DNA of 64,000 nucleotides from Neisseria perflava (GCF_024170405.1 NZ_JALJYC010000007.1:1-64000); one strand, 5' to 3'. Positions 1-8,956 are shown, counted from the stretch's first letter. The notes: generated by a model from the sequence alone, not told the origin. Program-made: numbers and translations.

Positions 1-78
1 GCTTGTTTTGCTTATAAGGGCTCAGTCGACTTTTTTTCATGGGATTTATTCTAAATGATTTTGAATAAATCTAGTTAT

Positions 79-1189
79 CTAGTACAGCCCCATATATTTT
101 ACATAGTTGAACCACAGATTCACAGTCGTATAGTTGCCTTTATAGAGCAGCTCGTCTTTAATGGTGGTAATCAACACTTCGTAAATCGTCAGCGAAGTCG
201 TTAGCGCGGCAATCAGCAGCAGGGCAAAGAAAATCACCGCAAACACCGACCCCGCCCACATATTGGAGAACACAATCGGCAGGCTTTGGAACACCAGCGT
301 CGGGCCGGAGTTGGGGGGGGCGACGCCGAAGCTGAACAGCGACGGGAAAATCATAAAGCCGGCCAAAACCGCAATCAGGGTGTTGGTGATGGCGGTAATC
401 ACGGCCGTCTGAACCAGATTTTCGTTTTTATCCAAATAGCTGGAGAGGGTAATCATCACGCCGAAGCCCAGACTCAGCGCAAAAAATACCTGCCCCAATA
501 CAAACACAAACAGCTCGGCGGTAATCTTGCTGAAATCGGGTTTCAGATAAAAAGTAATGCCTTCCATCGCGCCCGGCAGGGTCACAGTGCGGATAACCAT
601 CGCCATCAAAAAGAGAAACAGCAGCGGCATCAGGTATTTGGCGGCTTTTTCAATCCCGCCGATGACGCCTTTGACTAAAATCCACTGGTTCACAACCACA
701 AACAGCAGCGTGTAAAACGCGATTTCCCACGGGCTATTTTCAATGTGTTCGGTAAAAAAAGGCTTTGGTCAATTCGCCGCTGACGGGCTGGGAAATGTCC
801 AAACCGCCACCGATGATGTTGACGATGTAGCTGATGACCCAGCCGCCCAACACCATGTAATACGCCATAATGCCGAACGCGCCGAGCAAGCCCATCCAAC
901 CGACCAGTTTCCAGCCTTTAGCAACGGGTTTGCCGTTCATTTTGCCGCCGAAGGCATCGAGCGCATTGACTCCTTTGCGGCGGCCGATGACGTTTTCCAC
1001 CAAAATCATGGGAATGCCGATGACAAACATGGCGATACAAAACAAAAAGACATACGCGCCGCCGCCGTTTTGACCGACCAGATAGGGGAAACGCCAAGTA
1101 GCGCCGAAGCCGACGGTTGCCCCGGCCACGGTCAGGATATAGGTCAAACGGCTCGACCAGGTTTGACGGGAAGGATTTGCAGAAGACAT
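79..1189 (-). pseudogene. Sodium-dependent transporter (SNF/NSS family), frameshifted
   Basis: Neurotransmitter:sodium symporter family, which normally couples Na+ to amino-acid uptake across the inner membrane. The first part (740-1189, 149 aa) has the family start with the Na+-site motif GATVGFGATWRFPYL and three membrane segments. It then runs out of frame in a run of seven T on the coding strand (A7 at 754-760). With six T the reading continues as AFFTEHIENSPWEIAF and joins the second part (79-699), which holds further membrane helices. The rejoined protein would be about 370 aa, shorter than the roughly 440-450 aa I expect, and its last helices are not recognisable before the stop at 79. 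A sequencing error or phase variation in the T run could explain the frameshift but not the short C-terminus. Confidence 0.75.
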
Positions 1190-1363
1190 ACAGACAAGGA
1201 ATTTAAAAAATAAACGAAGTTGTCATTATACGCTTATTCTTAACAAAATTTGACTGAATATTGAAAAGCGATATGGCGTTATCCGCTATAAAAGGTATCT
1301 TGAATAGTGAAGTTGCCTGAATTTTAAGGCCGTCTGAAAATAAAAACAGGGGATTTAACTGAA

Positions 1364-1408
1364 AGGCCGTCTAAAAACCTGAATTAAGCTAAGGTTTTCA
1401 GACGGCCT
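1364..1408 (-). terminator. DUS-pair terminator after the 77-aa exported protein
   Basis: Inverted repeat of uptake sequences 16 bases past the stop of the 1424-1657 gene. The left arm is degenerate (GGCCGTCTAAA instead of GGCCGTCTGAA), and the stem continues into flanking AGGTTTT/AAAACCT. Confidence 0.5.
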
Positions 1409-1423
1409 GAGGCATAAGGCGGG

Positions 1424-1657
1424 TTAATCGCCGTTATAACGGTAATAACGGCGCGGATAACGGCTCACACCGACGGGTGCGGCTTCTTGATAAATCACGG
1501 TCGTCCCCGGCGGCGCGTTGACGGTTACGGTTTTGTTGACCGTGGTCTGGCTGACAACGGGCAGATTGACCACGGCCGTGCGGCTGTACGGCGTTTCTTG
1601 GTAGAGGTAGCCGCCGAGCAGCAAGGCGGTGGCAAACAGAATCAAAGGTTTATCCAT
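1424..1657 (-). CDS. Small exported protein of unknown function (77 aa)
   Basis: I do not recognise a family. An N-terminal hydrophobic stretch (about residues 4-17, ILFATALLLGGYL) looks like a signal peptide or anchor. The rest is polar with many Thr and Val (VNKTVTVNAPPGTTVIYQ), ending in an Arg/Tyr-rich tail (YPRRYYRYNGD). It follows nadK by 15 bases on the same strand and may share its transcript. No good Shine-Dalgarno sequence precedes the ATG because an uptake sequence occupies that place, so translation may be coupled to nadK. A downstream terminator and a plausible secretion signal argue that it is a real gene. Confidence 0.6.
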   Translation of the reverse strand: MDKPLILFATALLLGGYLYQETPYSRTAVVNLPVVSQTTVNKTVTVNAPPGTTVIYQEAAPVGVSRYPRRYYRYNGD

Positions 1658-1672
1658 ATTTTTCAGACGGCC

Positions 1673-2563
1673 TCATAAGAGCTGTTCGCCCCAATGCAGC
1701 TTTTGGCGCAGCGTTTTGTAATATTGGTAATCCGTCGGGTGCAAAATGCGCAGGGGGTGGTGGTAGCGGTGGATAAAAATATGGTCGAGGTTTTGGATGT
1801 CGATAAACGACTGGCCGTCGAAGTGTACGCGTGCGTCGCCGCTTTTGGTGACGACAATTTCAATTTCGCTGCTGGCCGGAATCACCACCGGACGGTTGGT
1901 CATGGATTGCGGACAAATCGGCACCAGCGCAAAAGCCTGCAGGCCGGGTTGCAGAATCGGGCCGCCGGCGGCGAGGGCGTAGGCGGTGGAGCCGGTGGGG
2001 GTAGAGACAATCAGGCCGTCGGAGCGTTGGGTATAGACAAATTTCTGGTCGATAAACACTTCAAATTCAATCATCTGGCCTGCGCCGCCGCGCGATAACA
2101 CGGCGTCGTTAAACGCCAGCGAACGCTGGCAGATTTTGCCGTTGCGCACCAAGGAGATTTCCAACAAAATCCGCTCTTCCGGCAGGTAGTTGCCTTCCAA
2201 GACCGGGCGCAGCCCTTCCACCATGTTTTCGCGCGAAATCTGGGTGAGGAAACCCAAATGCCCCTGATTGATACCGATAACGGGGCGGGAATACGGCGCG
2301 ACTTCGCGGGCAACGGAGAGAAAGGTGCCGTCGCCGCCGAGTACCACCACCAAATCGCAATGCTTACCCAATTCGGCTTTGCCGACGGCATGGCATTGCG
2401 CAATATCGGCGGGGCGGACGCGGTGTTCTTCGGCGCTGGTTTCGTCGATGAAAATGGCAAAACGCTCACGTTGCAGAAAATCCACCAGCGTATGCACGGT
2501 GTCGCGGATTTCGGGCGTATTCGGGCGGGTAACGATGCCGATATTTTGAAACGGGCTGTTCAT
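1673..2563 (-). CDS. nadK: NAD kinase
   Basis: Phosphorylates NAD+ to NADP+ with ATP or polyphosphate in the cytoplasm. The 296 aa match the usual length. The conserved GGDGT motif is at residues 76-80 (LGGDGTFLSVAR), followed by GINQGHLGFL and the C-terminal signature region SDGLIVSTPTGSTAYALAAGGPI. The start places the Rossmann-like strand IGIVTRPN near the N-terminus as expected. A DUS inverted pair separates it from ubiJ upstream; the small exported protein follows 15 bases downstream. Confidence 0.95.
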   Translation of the reverse strand: MNSPFQNIGIVTRPNTPEIRDTVHTLVDFLQRERFAIFIDETSAEEHRVRPADIAQCHAVGKAELGKHCDLVVVLGGDGTFLSVAREVAPYSRPVIGINQGHLGFLTQISRENMVEGLRPVLEGNYLPEERILLEISLVRNGKICQRSLAFNDAVLSRGGAGQMIEFEVFIDQKFVYTQRSDGLIVSTPTGSTAYALAAGGPILQPGLQAFALVPICPQSMTNRPVVIPASSEIEIVVTKSGDARVHFDGQSFIDIQNLDHIFIHRYHHPLRILHPTDYQYYKTLRQKLHWGEQLL

Positions 2564-2592
2564 GGCAGTAGCGGGTAAAGGTAAAGTTTAAA

Positions 2593-2652
2593 AGGCCGTC
2601 TGAAAGCGAAACTGAAAACAAATCAGGCAGATAACGGGTTTTCAGACGGCCT
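2593..2652 (-). terminator. DUS inverted pair between ubiJ and nadK
   Basis: AGGCCGTCTGAAAG and its complement, separated by a loop of about 30 bases, lie after the stop of ubiJ and before nadK. The loop is long for an intrinsic terminator, so the arms may simply be two uptake sequences. Confidence 0.4.
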
Positions 2653-2709
2653 GGTTGCGGGTGTCAGACGGGAAACGGGGCGGAACACGGCTATCGGGCG
2701 GGAGAGACC

Positions 2710-3282
2710 CTAGTCAATCCAAATATCCCGTTCCAAGCGGTCGAGGCGGGCGTTGAGCCGCGCCACATCGTCGCGCAGACGATCGACTTCATCCATCCAC
2801 GCCTCCAGCGTTTCTGCGTCAATGACCGGCGATTCCGGTTCGTGCGAAAATTCGCCGATTTGTTCGGCCAGACTCAAACCGATTTGGCGCACGGTTTGGC
2901 CGATTTGCTCGGCGCGGCTGCTGAGGCTGCCGGCGGCGGTGTCGCCGAAAAGCCGCGCCAAATCATCGTTGGCATAATAGCGCAGGCTGCCGAACACGGG
3001 CAGCAGCGACATGCCCAACATCAAATCGCCGCTTACCGACAAATCGCCCACACCCGGCTGGCGGCCTTGCAGCAGCTTTTGAATCGCGCCGGTACGGAAA
3101 CTCAGTTCGGTATCCGGTTCGGCTTTGCTGCTTTCCAAGAAGCCTTCCTCGGTAATGCAGCCCTGAATGCGCAGTCCGGCGAAATTGACGCGCAGGATTT
3201 TTCCGGCAAACTGCGAAAGCGCGTGCTGCTGCTCGGGGTTTTGCTGAATCAGGTGGTTGATGATGGGAAGTAGGGCGGACAT
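2710..3282 (-). CDS. ubiJ: UbiJ-like SCP2-domain protein (ubiquinone synthesis accessory factor)
   Basis: Resembles UbiJ, a lipid-binding accessory protein of the aerobic ubiquinone synthesis complex. The 190 aa contain an SCP2-type sterol-carrier fold (about residues 15-110, with the GDLSVSGDLMLGMSL segment) and a C-terminal helix that looks coiled coil (AWMDEVDRLRDDVARLNARLDRLE), the usual UbiJ arrangement. The frame stays open upstream to 3531, but similarity begins at the ATG at 3282 (MSALLPIINHLIQ) and the upstream extension is low-complexity. No ubiE or ubiB lies next to it, so the role rests on domain layout alone. Confidence 0.75.
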   Translation of the reverse strand: MSALLPIINHLIQQNPEQQHALSQFAGKILRVNFAGLRIQGCITEEGFLESSKAEPDTELSFRTGAIQKLLQGRQPGVGDLSVSGDLMLGMSLLPVFGSLRYYANDDLARLFGDTAAGSLSSRAEQIGQTVRQIGLSLAEQIGEFSHEPESPVIDAETLEAWMDEVDRLRDDVARLNARLDRLERDIWID

Positions 3283-3319
3283 GGTTGCTCTCGAGGCCGT
3301 CTGAAAAGATAAGGCGATT

Positions 3320-4261
3320 TTACAGGCTTGACGGGTGATTGCAAACGGTATTGACGATTTTCCCGCCGCGCAGGTCGTCCGGATCGAAATCGGGTGCAGG
3401 TAGGCCGAGCTTGGCGGCCTCGGCGGTATAAAATTCGGCGCGGCTCGGATGGTGCGGCTCGACGATATTGCGCACGCGCTTGCCCTGCGGCCGCAAGGCC
3501 GTCTGAAATAAGGCGTCAACGGCAATATCACGGTGCACGCTATTTACCGGCTGCCGTCCGCCGCCAATTTTATCTTTTAAAATCAAACAGCTGACGGGAT
3601 GGCGTTCGGCCGAATACAGCCCGCCCAAACGCAGAATGTCCACATTCGGAATGCAGCTCTCCAGCAACATCTGCTCCACCGCCAAAATACTTCTGGCCGC
3701 CGCGCTTTGCGGCTCGGGCGGCGAGGTTTCGTCGCATTCGCGCACTCGGTCGCCATAGACGCTGGTGCTGGAAGTGAAAATCAGATGTTTGATTCCGGCG
3801 CTTTCGGCCAAAGCCAACCATTGCCGCAGCGTACCGGCATAATCTTGTAAAGCCGAGGGCGGCAGCAGGCAGAACCATGTCGGCTTGTCTGTCCAATGTT
3901 GGGTAAGGGTCTGTTGGCGCTTCATTACGCGACATCTTTTCGGCGAAAAAACACGGCTGCTGTGTTGCAAATGCTCGCAAGGTGTCCAACCTTGCTGCGC
4001 TTTGCGCCTTGCATCCGCGTTTTTACTCTCGAAAATCTGCTTCGCGGATGAAGCGCCAACAGACCCTACGGCCGTCTGAAAAATATCTGCTTGGTTCAAA
4101 TCGGCGCAATCCAATTCAATCGGCAGATTGATGTCATCCGAAGTCAGGCTGCGCTTGACGGCAGCTACCCGGCTGCCGTGTTCGTAAAGTTTTTGCGCCA
4201 GCGGACGGCCAAGATAGCCGAGACCGAAAACGGCGCAATCTGGAGCTTGCATTTCGGCCAT
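3320..4261 (-). CDS. SDR/NAD(P)-dependent epimerase-like protein carrying an in-frame repeat insertion
   Basis: Extended short-chain dehydrogenase/reductase family. The N-terminal nucleotide-binding motif is GLGYLGRPLAQKL (about residues 13-25), and the middle has HLIFTSSTSVYG with the catalytic-type Tyr. Substrate unknown. About 54 residues (from roughly residue 65, VGSVGASS, to TLTQH) are encoded by a 160-bp element with perfect 19-bp terminal inverted repeats at 3907-4066. Reading stays open through the element and resumes at WTDKPTWFCLLPPSA. The insert falls inside the Rossmann domain, so activity is doubtful even though the frame is intact. Ends 37 bases before ubiJ; starts 3 bases after the LOG gene. 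Confidence 0.8.
   Translation of the reverse strand: MAEMQAPDCAVFGLGYLGRPLAQKLYEHGSRVAAVKRSLTSDDINLPIELDCADLNQADIFQTAVGSVGASSAKQIFESKNADARRKAQQGWTPCEHLQHSSRVFSPKRCRVMKRQQTLTQHWTDKPTWFCLLPPSALQDYAGTLRQWLALAESAGIKHLIFTSSTSVYGDRVRECDETSPPEPQSAAARSILAVEQMLLESCIPNVDILRLGGLYSAERHPVSCLILKDKIGGGRQPVNSVHRDIAVDALFQTALRPQGKRVRNIVEPHHPSRAEFYTAEAAKLGLPAPDFDPDDLRGGKIVNTVCNHPSSL
3907..4066. repeat. 160-bp MITE-like element inside a coding sequence
   Basis: Bounded by perfect 19-bp inverted repeats, GGGTCTGTTGGCGCTTCAT on the left and its complement on the right. No transposase is encoded. The interior has no stop in the frame of the host SDR gene. I see no second full copy in this window and no convincing target-site duplication. 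It is not the Correia element, whose ends are of the TATAG type. An uptake sequence adjoins its right end. Confidence 0.75.
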
Positions 4262-4264
4262 TTT

Positions 4265-4867
4265 TCAGACGGCCTTGTTGTCATCGTTTGCCCAGGCCGG
4301 TTGCACCCATTTGGGCGCGTCGGTAAAACGGTAGTCGGCCATTTTTTGCAGCAGCTCCGCCGCATTATCGGCCACGCACACCAAGCGCAGATTGGCTTGC
4401 GGCATAAAGCCGCTGTCGGCGGTGTGTTGCAGCAGGGCAAGCAGCGGGTCGAAAAAGCCGTTGACGTTTAATATTCCAATCGGCTTAGCGTGTTGGCGCA
4501 GTTGCGCCAGCGACAACACTTCAAACAGCTCTTCATACGTACCAATCCCGCCGGGCAGGGCGATAAAGGCGTCGGCCAGGGCAATCATTTTGTTTTTACG
4601 CGCCGGCATATCGGGCGTTTCCACCAGTTCGGTCAGGTCATGGTGCGCCACTTCTTTTTCACGCAGAAAGGTCGGAATCACGCCGACGGCTTCGCCGCCG
4701 GAGGCCAACACCGCATCGGCCACCGCCCCCATCAGGCCGATTCTGCCGCCGCCGTAAATCAGACGGCTGCCGCGTTTGGCAATCGCCGCGCCGACTTCCT
4801 GTGCGGCATGGAAGTAATCAGGAATCGCACCGAGGTTGGAACCGCAATAAACGGCGATGGAGTGCAT
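4265..4867 (-). CDS. LOG family protein (TIGR00730-type nucleoside 5'-monophosphate phosphoribohydrolase)
   Basis: Family members cleave the N-glycosidic bond of (modified) nucleoside 5'-monophosphates, as in cytokinin activation in plants. The signature PGGIGTYEE is at residues 105-113 and the conserved Arg (MPARKNKM, R90) is present. The N-terminal YCGSN and YGGGRIGLMGAVAD motifs are also intact. The 200 aa are full length. The ATG at 4867 has AGGA seven bases upstream. The physiological substrate in Neisseria is unknown to me. It sits 3 bases before the SDR gene, so the two are probably cotranscribed. Confidence 0.9.
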   Translation of the reverse strand: MHSIAVYCGSNLGAIPDYFHAAQEVGAAIAKRGSRLIYGGGRIGLMGAVADAVLASGGEAVGVIPTFLREKEVAHHDLTELVETPDMPARKNKMIALADAFIALPGGIGTYEELFEVLSLAQLRQHAKPIGILNVNGFFDPLLALLQHTADSGFMPQANLRLVCVADNAAELLQKMADYRFTDAPKWVQPAWANDDNKAV

Positions 4868-4909
4868 GGGTTTTCCTATTTTCTTTGATGTGTGTGATTG
4901 GTATGAATG

Positions 4910-4936
4910 GTAGGGTGGGGTTTTAACCCGCTCTAC
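4910..4936. repeat. GTAGGTTGGG-family palindrome, degenerate copy
   Basis: GTAGGGTGGGG-TTTTAA-CCCGCTCTAC between the TetR gene and the LOG gene. One of seven related copies in the window; one arm is diverged. Confidence 0.55.
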
Positions 4937-4938
4937 AT

Positions 4939-5592
4939 CTACCCCTGCTCATCCACCAGCGCATTAATTTTGCGGTCAAATTCCAAGCGGTGCGCGGGCA
5001 AGAGATACGGGCGCAGCAGGCTGAGGGTGCGCTGGATACCGCGTGCTTTGGAGTCTTCGGTGAGTTTGGTGCGGCCGCGCAGCGAGCCGTCGAAGTCGAA
5101 CCAGTATTTGGTCACAATCCACATATTCACGGCCAAGTCGTTCATGGCGGTTTTGTCGGCGCTGATGATACCGAGGCCGTTGAGCTGGGTCAGCAGGTTG
5201 ACCAGCAGCGGCGAGACTTTGGCTTGGGTAAAATTATTGTGTTCGCCCAAAAGCTCGGCGCTGCGGGCGAGTAAGGTGTTGACGTCGCTAAACAAAAAGC
5301 GGTATTCCCACATCACGTTGTAAATGCCCGCCATGTAGTTGATGGAGTCTTCCACGTCGGAGGGTAAGACGGCCTCATGCAGGTATTGCAGCAGCGCGTC
5401 GCTGTACCGCTTGAAAAGCTGGATGATGATTTCGTCTTTGTTGCGGAAATGGTAATAGAGGTTGCCCGGGCTGATGCCCAAGTGGGCGGCGATGTGGTTG
5501 GTGCTGATGTTGCGCTCGCCTTCTTCGTTGAAGAGGGCGAGGCTGGCATTGACGATACGGGTGTAGGTGTTGGGTTTGGAAGATTGTGCCAC
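4939..5592 (-). CDS. TetR/AcrR family transcriptional regulator
   Basis: N-terminal helix-turn-helix of TetR type (residues about 10-55: RIVNASLALFNEEGE, then NHIAAHLGISPGNLYYHFRNKDEII). The all-helical C-terminal region is the presumed ligand and dimerisation domain and is not conserved enough to suggest a ligand. 217 aa is normal. Translation appears to start at GTG (5592), with AAGGA eight bases upstream. Lies between murB and the LOG gene on the same strand, with no divergent partner, so its target cannot be guessed from position. Confidence 0.88.
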   Translation of the reverse strand: MAQSSKPNTYTRIVNASLALFNEEGERNISTNHIAAHLGISPGNLYYHFRNKDEIIIQLFKRYSDALLQYLHEAVLPSDVEDSINYMAGIYNVMWEYRFLFSDVNTLLARSAELLGEHNNFTQAKVSPLLVNLLTQLNGLGIISADKTAMNDLAVNMWIVTKYWFDFDGSLRGRTKLTEDSKARGIQRTLSLLRPYLLPAHRLEFDRKINALVDEQG

Positions 5593-5608
5593 GGGCGGAT
5601 TCCTTGTG

Positions 5609-6646
5609 TTACAGGCTGTACGAAGCCGGCAGCCAATTCGGTTCGGCGTGCAATTCTACCTGAAATTGCGCGCGTACTGTATCGCGCACATGCTGCGCCA
5701 GTCGGTAAACGTCTTGCGGCGCGGCATGGTTTCGGTTGACCAAAACCAGCGCCTGTTTGTCGTGCACCGCCGCGCCGCCGAGGGCAAAGCCTTTCAGACG
5801 GCATTGGTCAATCAGCCAGCCTGCCGCCAGCTTGACGCTGCCGTCGGCTTGCGGATAACGCGGCATAGCGGGATAACGCGCCAAGAGTGCGGCGGCTTGT
5901 TCCGCGCTAATCACAGGATTTTTAAAGAAACTGCCGACATTGCCCAATACGGCCGGATCGGGCAGTTTGCTCATGCGGATGGCGCACACGGCGGCAGAAA
6001 CATCTTTGGCCGTAGGCGCACGTTCCCCGCAAATTTCGGCAACGGCGGCGGCCAAATCGCCGTATTTCAAATCGGCGGCAAACTGTTCTTTCAAGGCAAA
6101 AACCACGGATACAATCACATAGCGCCCTTTGCCCGCCTGCTTAAACAGGCTTTCGCGGTAGGCAAAGCGGCAGTCGGCGTTGGAGAGTTCGACAAATTCG
6201 CCGCTTTCTAAATCAAAGCAGCGCACGCTGTGAATCACGTCTTTCACTTCAATGCCGTAAGCGCCGATATTCTGCACCGGCGACGCGCCGACCGTACCCG
6301 GAATCAGGCTGAGGTTTTCTAAGCCGCTCAAGCCCAGATTCAGCGTGTGCAAGACAAAATCGTGCCAGATTTCCCCCGCCTGCGCTTCGATATACACGAG
6401 GCCGTTTTCCCGCCCGACTTCGCGTATGCCTTTGTTTTCCATATGCACCACCAGCCCCGCATAATCTTCCATCAGCAGGATATTGCTGCCGCCGCCCAGC
6501 CACAATACCGTATTGCGGTCAAATTCGGGCAGGTACACGATGTCGCGCAGCTCATCGGCGTGATGGAGCGCAACAAAAGACGCGGCGCGGGCACGGAGGC
6601 CGAAGGTGTTGTAGGGGGTTAAATCAATATGGTGTTGCAGTTGCAT
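5609..6646 (-). CDS. murB: UDP-N-acetylenolpyruvoylglucosamine reductase
   Basis: Reduces UDP-GlcNAc-enolpyruvate to UDP-MurNAc in peptidoglycan synthesis, using FAD and NADPH in the cytoplasm. 345 aa, type I MurB of the E. coli kind. Visible motifs are the early YNTFGL segment, the FAD-binding stretch WLGGGSNILLMEDYAG, LSLIPGTVGASPVQNIGAYG, YRESLFK, and the C-terminal GSFFKNP with the active-site region. ATG at 6646 with AAGG upstream. The TetR gene follows 16 bases downstream. Confidence 0.95.
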   Translation of the reverse strand: MQLQHHIDLTPYNTFGLRARAASFVALHHADELRDIVYLPEFDRNTVLWLGGGSNILLMEDYAGLVVHMENKGIREVGRENGLVYIEAQAGEIWHDFVLHTLNLGLSGLENLSLIPGTVGASPVQNIGAYGIEVKDVIHSVRCFDLESGEFVELSNADCRFAYRESLFKQAGKGRYVIVSVVFALKEQFAADLKYGDLAAAVAEICGERAPTAKDVSAAVCAIRMSKLPDPAVLGNVGSFFKNPVISAEQAAALLARYPAMPRYPQADGSVKLAAGWLIDQCRLKGFALGGAAVHDKQALVLVNRNHAAPQDVYRLAQHVRDTVRAQFQVELHAEPNWLPASYSL

Positions 6647-6692
6647 GGTTGTGCCTTGTTTGGTTTTTCAGACGGCCTTGTCGCATAAGCCA

Positions 6693-6762
6693 TGTAGGGT
6701 GGGCAACTTGTTGCCACCGCGTCTTTTGGAAACATGGTGGACAATAAATTACCCACCCTACA
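6693..6762. repeat. GTAGGTTGGG-family palindrome (TGTAGGGTGGG ends)
   Basis: Ends TGTAGGGTGGG and CCCACCCTACA are perfect inverted repeats around about 48 bases. Located between norM (downstream end) and murB. Could fold in RNA and act as a processing or termination site. Confidence 0.7.
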
Positions 6763-6789
6763 CATTGGTGTCGTTGTCATACGGATTTT

Positions 6790-8163
6790 TCAGACGGCCT
6801 TTCCTGTCCGCGAACGGCTGCACAGTTCCAAACACCATACCAGCGCCACCGCCGCAATGGTCAGCGACACAATCAGCGCCGTCCAAAAGCCGTAAATGCC
6901 CATATCCGCGTGATACGCCAGCCAGTAGCCCGGCAGCAGGCCGCAGCCCCAAAAGGCGACGGCATGAATCACCATCGGCGCTTTGGTGACTTTATAGCCG
7001 CGCAGGGCGTAGGAAGCGATACATTGGGTGGCGTCGGCCAGTTGGAACACGGCGGAAAACAGTAATACCGTGGCAGCGATTTGTAAAACTGCCGTATCGT
7101 GGGTGTACATCCCCGCCAGCGGGTAGCGTAATGATACCAAAGCCAGCGCGGTAATCACAGCCAAGAGCCAGCCCAGTACCAGCGATACGCCGGAAATATA
7201 CCGCGCCTGCGCCCCGTCGCGCTGCCCCAGCGCATAGCCCACGCGTATGGTGGCTGCCGAGCCGACGCTTTGCGGAATCATATAGATAATCCCCGTCAGG
7301 CTAATCACAACCTGTTGCGCCGCCACATAATCCTCGCCCTGCCGCGCCACCAAAAACACGATAAACGAAAACGCGCTTGCTTCCAAAAAATACGACAGGC
7401 CGATGGGTGCGCCGATTTTCCAAATTTGCCCAAACGCCGCGCCGTCAGGTTTGCTGAATTTCGCCATCAACCGATAAGGGCGGAAAAAACGCTGCTTCGC
7501 CACATACAGCCACAAAGCCAGCGCGCTGAACCAAAACACCAGCGCCGTTGCCACACCGCAACCCGCGCCGCCCAAAGTAGGCAGGCCGAGTTTGCCGTAC
7601 ACAAACGCATAGTTCAACGGAATATTTAGCAAAAACGCGGCAAAACTTACCAGCATAATCACACGCGGGCGGTTTAAGCTGGAAGCAAAAGCGTGCAAAG
7701 CGCGGTACAGCATGGCGGCGGGCATGGCCAGGCTGGTAAACAGCATATATTGCGCCATCATGCCTTCGACCTTGCTGCTCAAATCCAGCCAGTTTTGAAA
7801 CGGCACAATCACCGCCCACATCAGCAACATGCCGCACACGCCCAAAGCTAGCCCGAACCACATTCCTTGCCGTCCGGTTTCGCCCACTTCGTCCAGTTTC
7901 TCCGCACCGTTAAGCTGGGCAATCATCGGGTTGAGCGCGGTCATAATGCCGATAAAGGTAATGTAAATGGTGGAAAACGCGCTGCTGCCCAACGCCACCG
8001 CCGCCAAATCTTCCTTACCTGCGCCGCCCGCCATCACCGTATCCACAAAACCAATCCCCACCTGCGCCACCTGCGCCAGCAGCATGGGCACAGCCAAGGC
8101 AATCAGGCGGCGGATTTCCTGCTTGAAAATAGGGAAGGAGTGGCGGTTGAGATCGAGCAGCAT
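6790..8163 (-). CDS. norM: MATE family multidrug efflux transporter NorM
   Basis: Inner-membrane cation-coupled exporter of cationic drugs and dyes. 457 aa with about 12 hydrophobic segments and MATE hallmarks: PMLLAQVAQVGIGFVDTVMAG near the N-terminus and the internal repeat APIGLSYFLEASAFSFIVFL at mid-protein. The sequence follows the meningococcal NorM that I remember closely throughout. The frame extends upstream to 8232, but the ATG at 8163 (MLLDLNRHSF) matches the family start. An uptake sequence overlaps the stop region. Confidence 0.93.
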   Translation of the reverse strand: MLLDLNRHSFPIFKQEIRRLIALAVPMLLAQVAQVGIGFVDTVMAGGAGKEDLAAVALGSSAFSTIYITFIGIMTALNPMIAQLNGAEKLDEVGETGRQGMWFGLALGVCGMLLMWAVIVPFQNWLDLSSKVEGMMAQYMLFTSLAMPAAMLYRALHAFASSLNRPRVIMLVSFAAFLLNIPLNYAFVYGKLGLPTLGGAGCGVATALVFWFSALALWLYVAKQRFFRPYRLMAKFSKPDGAAFGQIWKIGAPIGLSYFLEASAFSFIVFLVARQGEDYVAAQQVVISLTGIIYMIPQSVGSAATIRVGYALGQRDGAQARYISGVSLVLGWLLAVITALALVSLRYPLAGMYTHDTAVLQIAATVLLFSAVFQLADATQCIASYALRGYKVTKAPMVIHAVAFWGCGLLPGYWLAYHADMGIYGFWTALIVSLTIAAVALVWCLELCSRSRTGKAV

Positions 8164-8395
8164 AAAGAAAACCGAATAGCAGGCAGTAGGAAAAACAGAG
8201 GCCGTCGGACGGCAGCGGCAGAGTTTGCCCATACATCGACGGCGCTAAAAGACAAAAAATGAAAACAATCGGGACGATTATAATCGCTTCGGCCATAAAC
8301 CGATAGGGCAGGCCGTCTGAAAATGGAATTTCTGCGCAGCTAAAACAAAGTTTCTGCGCAGTTTTAAATAAAACAGAGTGTTGGGGCAGCGGGTA

Positions 8396-8956
8396 TTACG
8401 GCAAATGCGGCGCAAACCGCCATTCGCCCAAATCCAGCCCCAAATCAAATACATTCAGACGGCCTACCGCCACCCTGACCAACCGCAGGCAAGGATAACC
8501 CGCTTTCGCTGTCATGCGCCTTACCTGACGGTTTTTGCCCTCGGTAATTTTAATTTCCATCCAAAAATCCGGCACGGTTTTGCGCTCGCGTATCGGCGGG
8601 TTGCGCGGCCACAGCTTGTCCGCCTCTCCGCTCTCCAAAACACGCACTTCGGCCGGACGGGTAATAAAATCGCCCAAATCCACCCCGCGCCGCAAAATAT
8701 CCAGTTTGGTTTCGTCAGGCACACCTTCAACCTGCGCCCAGTAGGTTTTTTTCTGTTTGAATTTTGGGTCGGCAATCCGTGCCTGCAATTTACCGTTGTC
8801 GGTCAGCAAAAGCAGTCCTTCGCTGTCGGTGTCCAGTCGTCCGGCGGGGTAGAAGCCCGGCTGTTGCACATAATCTTTCAGGCAGGCATGCTTTTCATGC
8901 GCGGAAAACTGGCAAATCACGCCGTAAGGCTTGTTTAATACAATCAAATCATTCAT
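8396..8956 (-). CDS. rluE: 23S rRNA pseudouridine synthase RluE-like (RsuA family)
   Basis: Converts uridine to pseudouridine in 23S rRNA. 186 aa without an S4 domain, like RluE and unlike RsuA/RluB. The catalytic motif is GRLDTDSEGLLLLT, with the nucleophilic Asp at about residue 42. The RsuA-family KxYWAQVEG and GKNRQVRRM motifs follow. ATG at 8956 with GGAG nine bases upstream. It is transcribed away from the tRNA-Ser gene. Confidence 0.9.
   Translation of the reverse strand: MNDLIVLNKPYGVICQFSAHEKHACLKDYVQQPGFYPAGRLDTDSEGLLLLTDNGKLQARIADPKFKQKKTYWAQVEGVPDETKLDILRRGVDLGDFITRPAEVRVLESGEADKLWPRNPPIRERKTVPDFWMEIKITEGKNRQVRRMTAKAGYPCLRLVRVAVGRLNVFDLGLDLGEWRFAPHLP

Noticed and set aside
1..78. 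Continuation of the transporter gene to the left edge
   Set aside because: No similarity to the missing C-terminal helices in any frame of these 78 bases.
286..678. 130-codon frame opposite the transporter pseudogene
   Set aside because: Antisense shadow: Gln/Arg/His-rich, with no homology.
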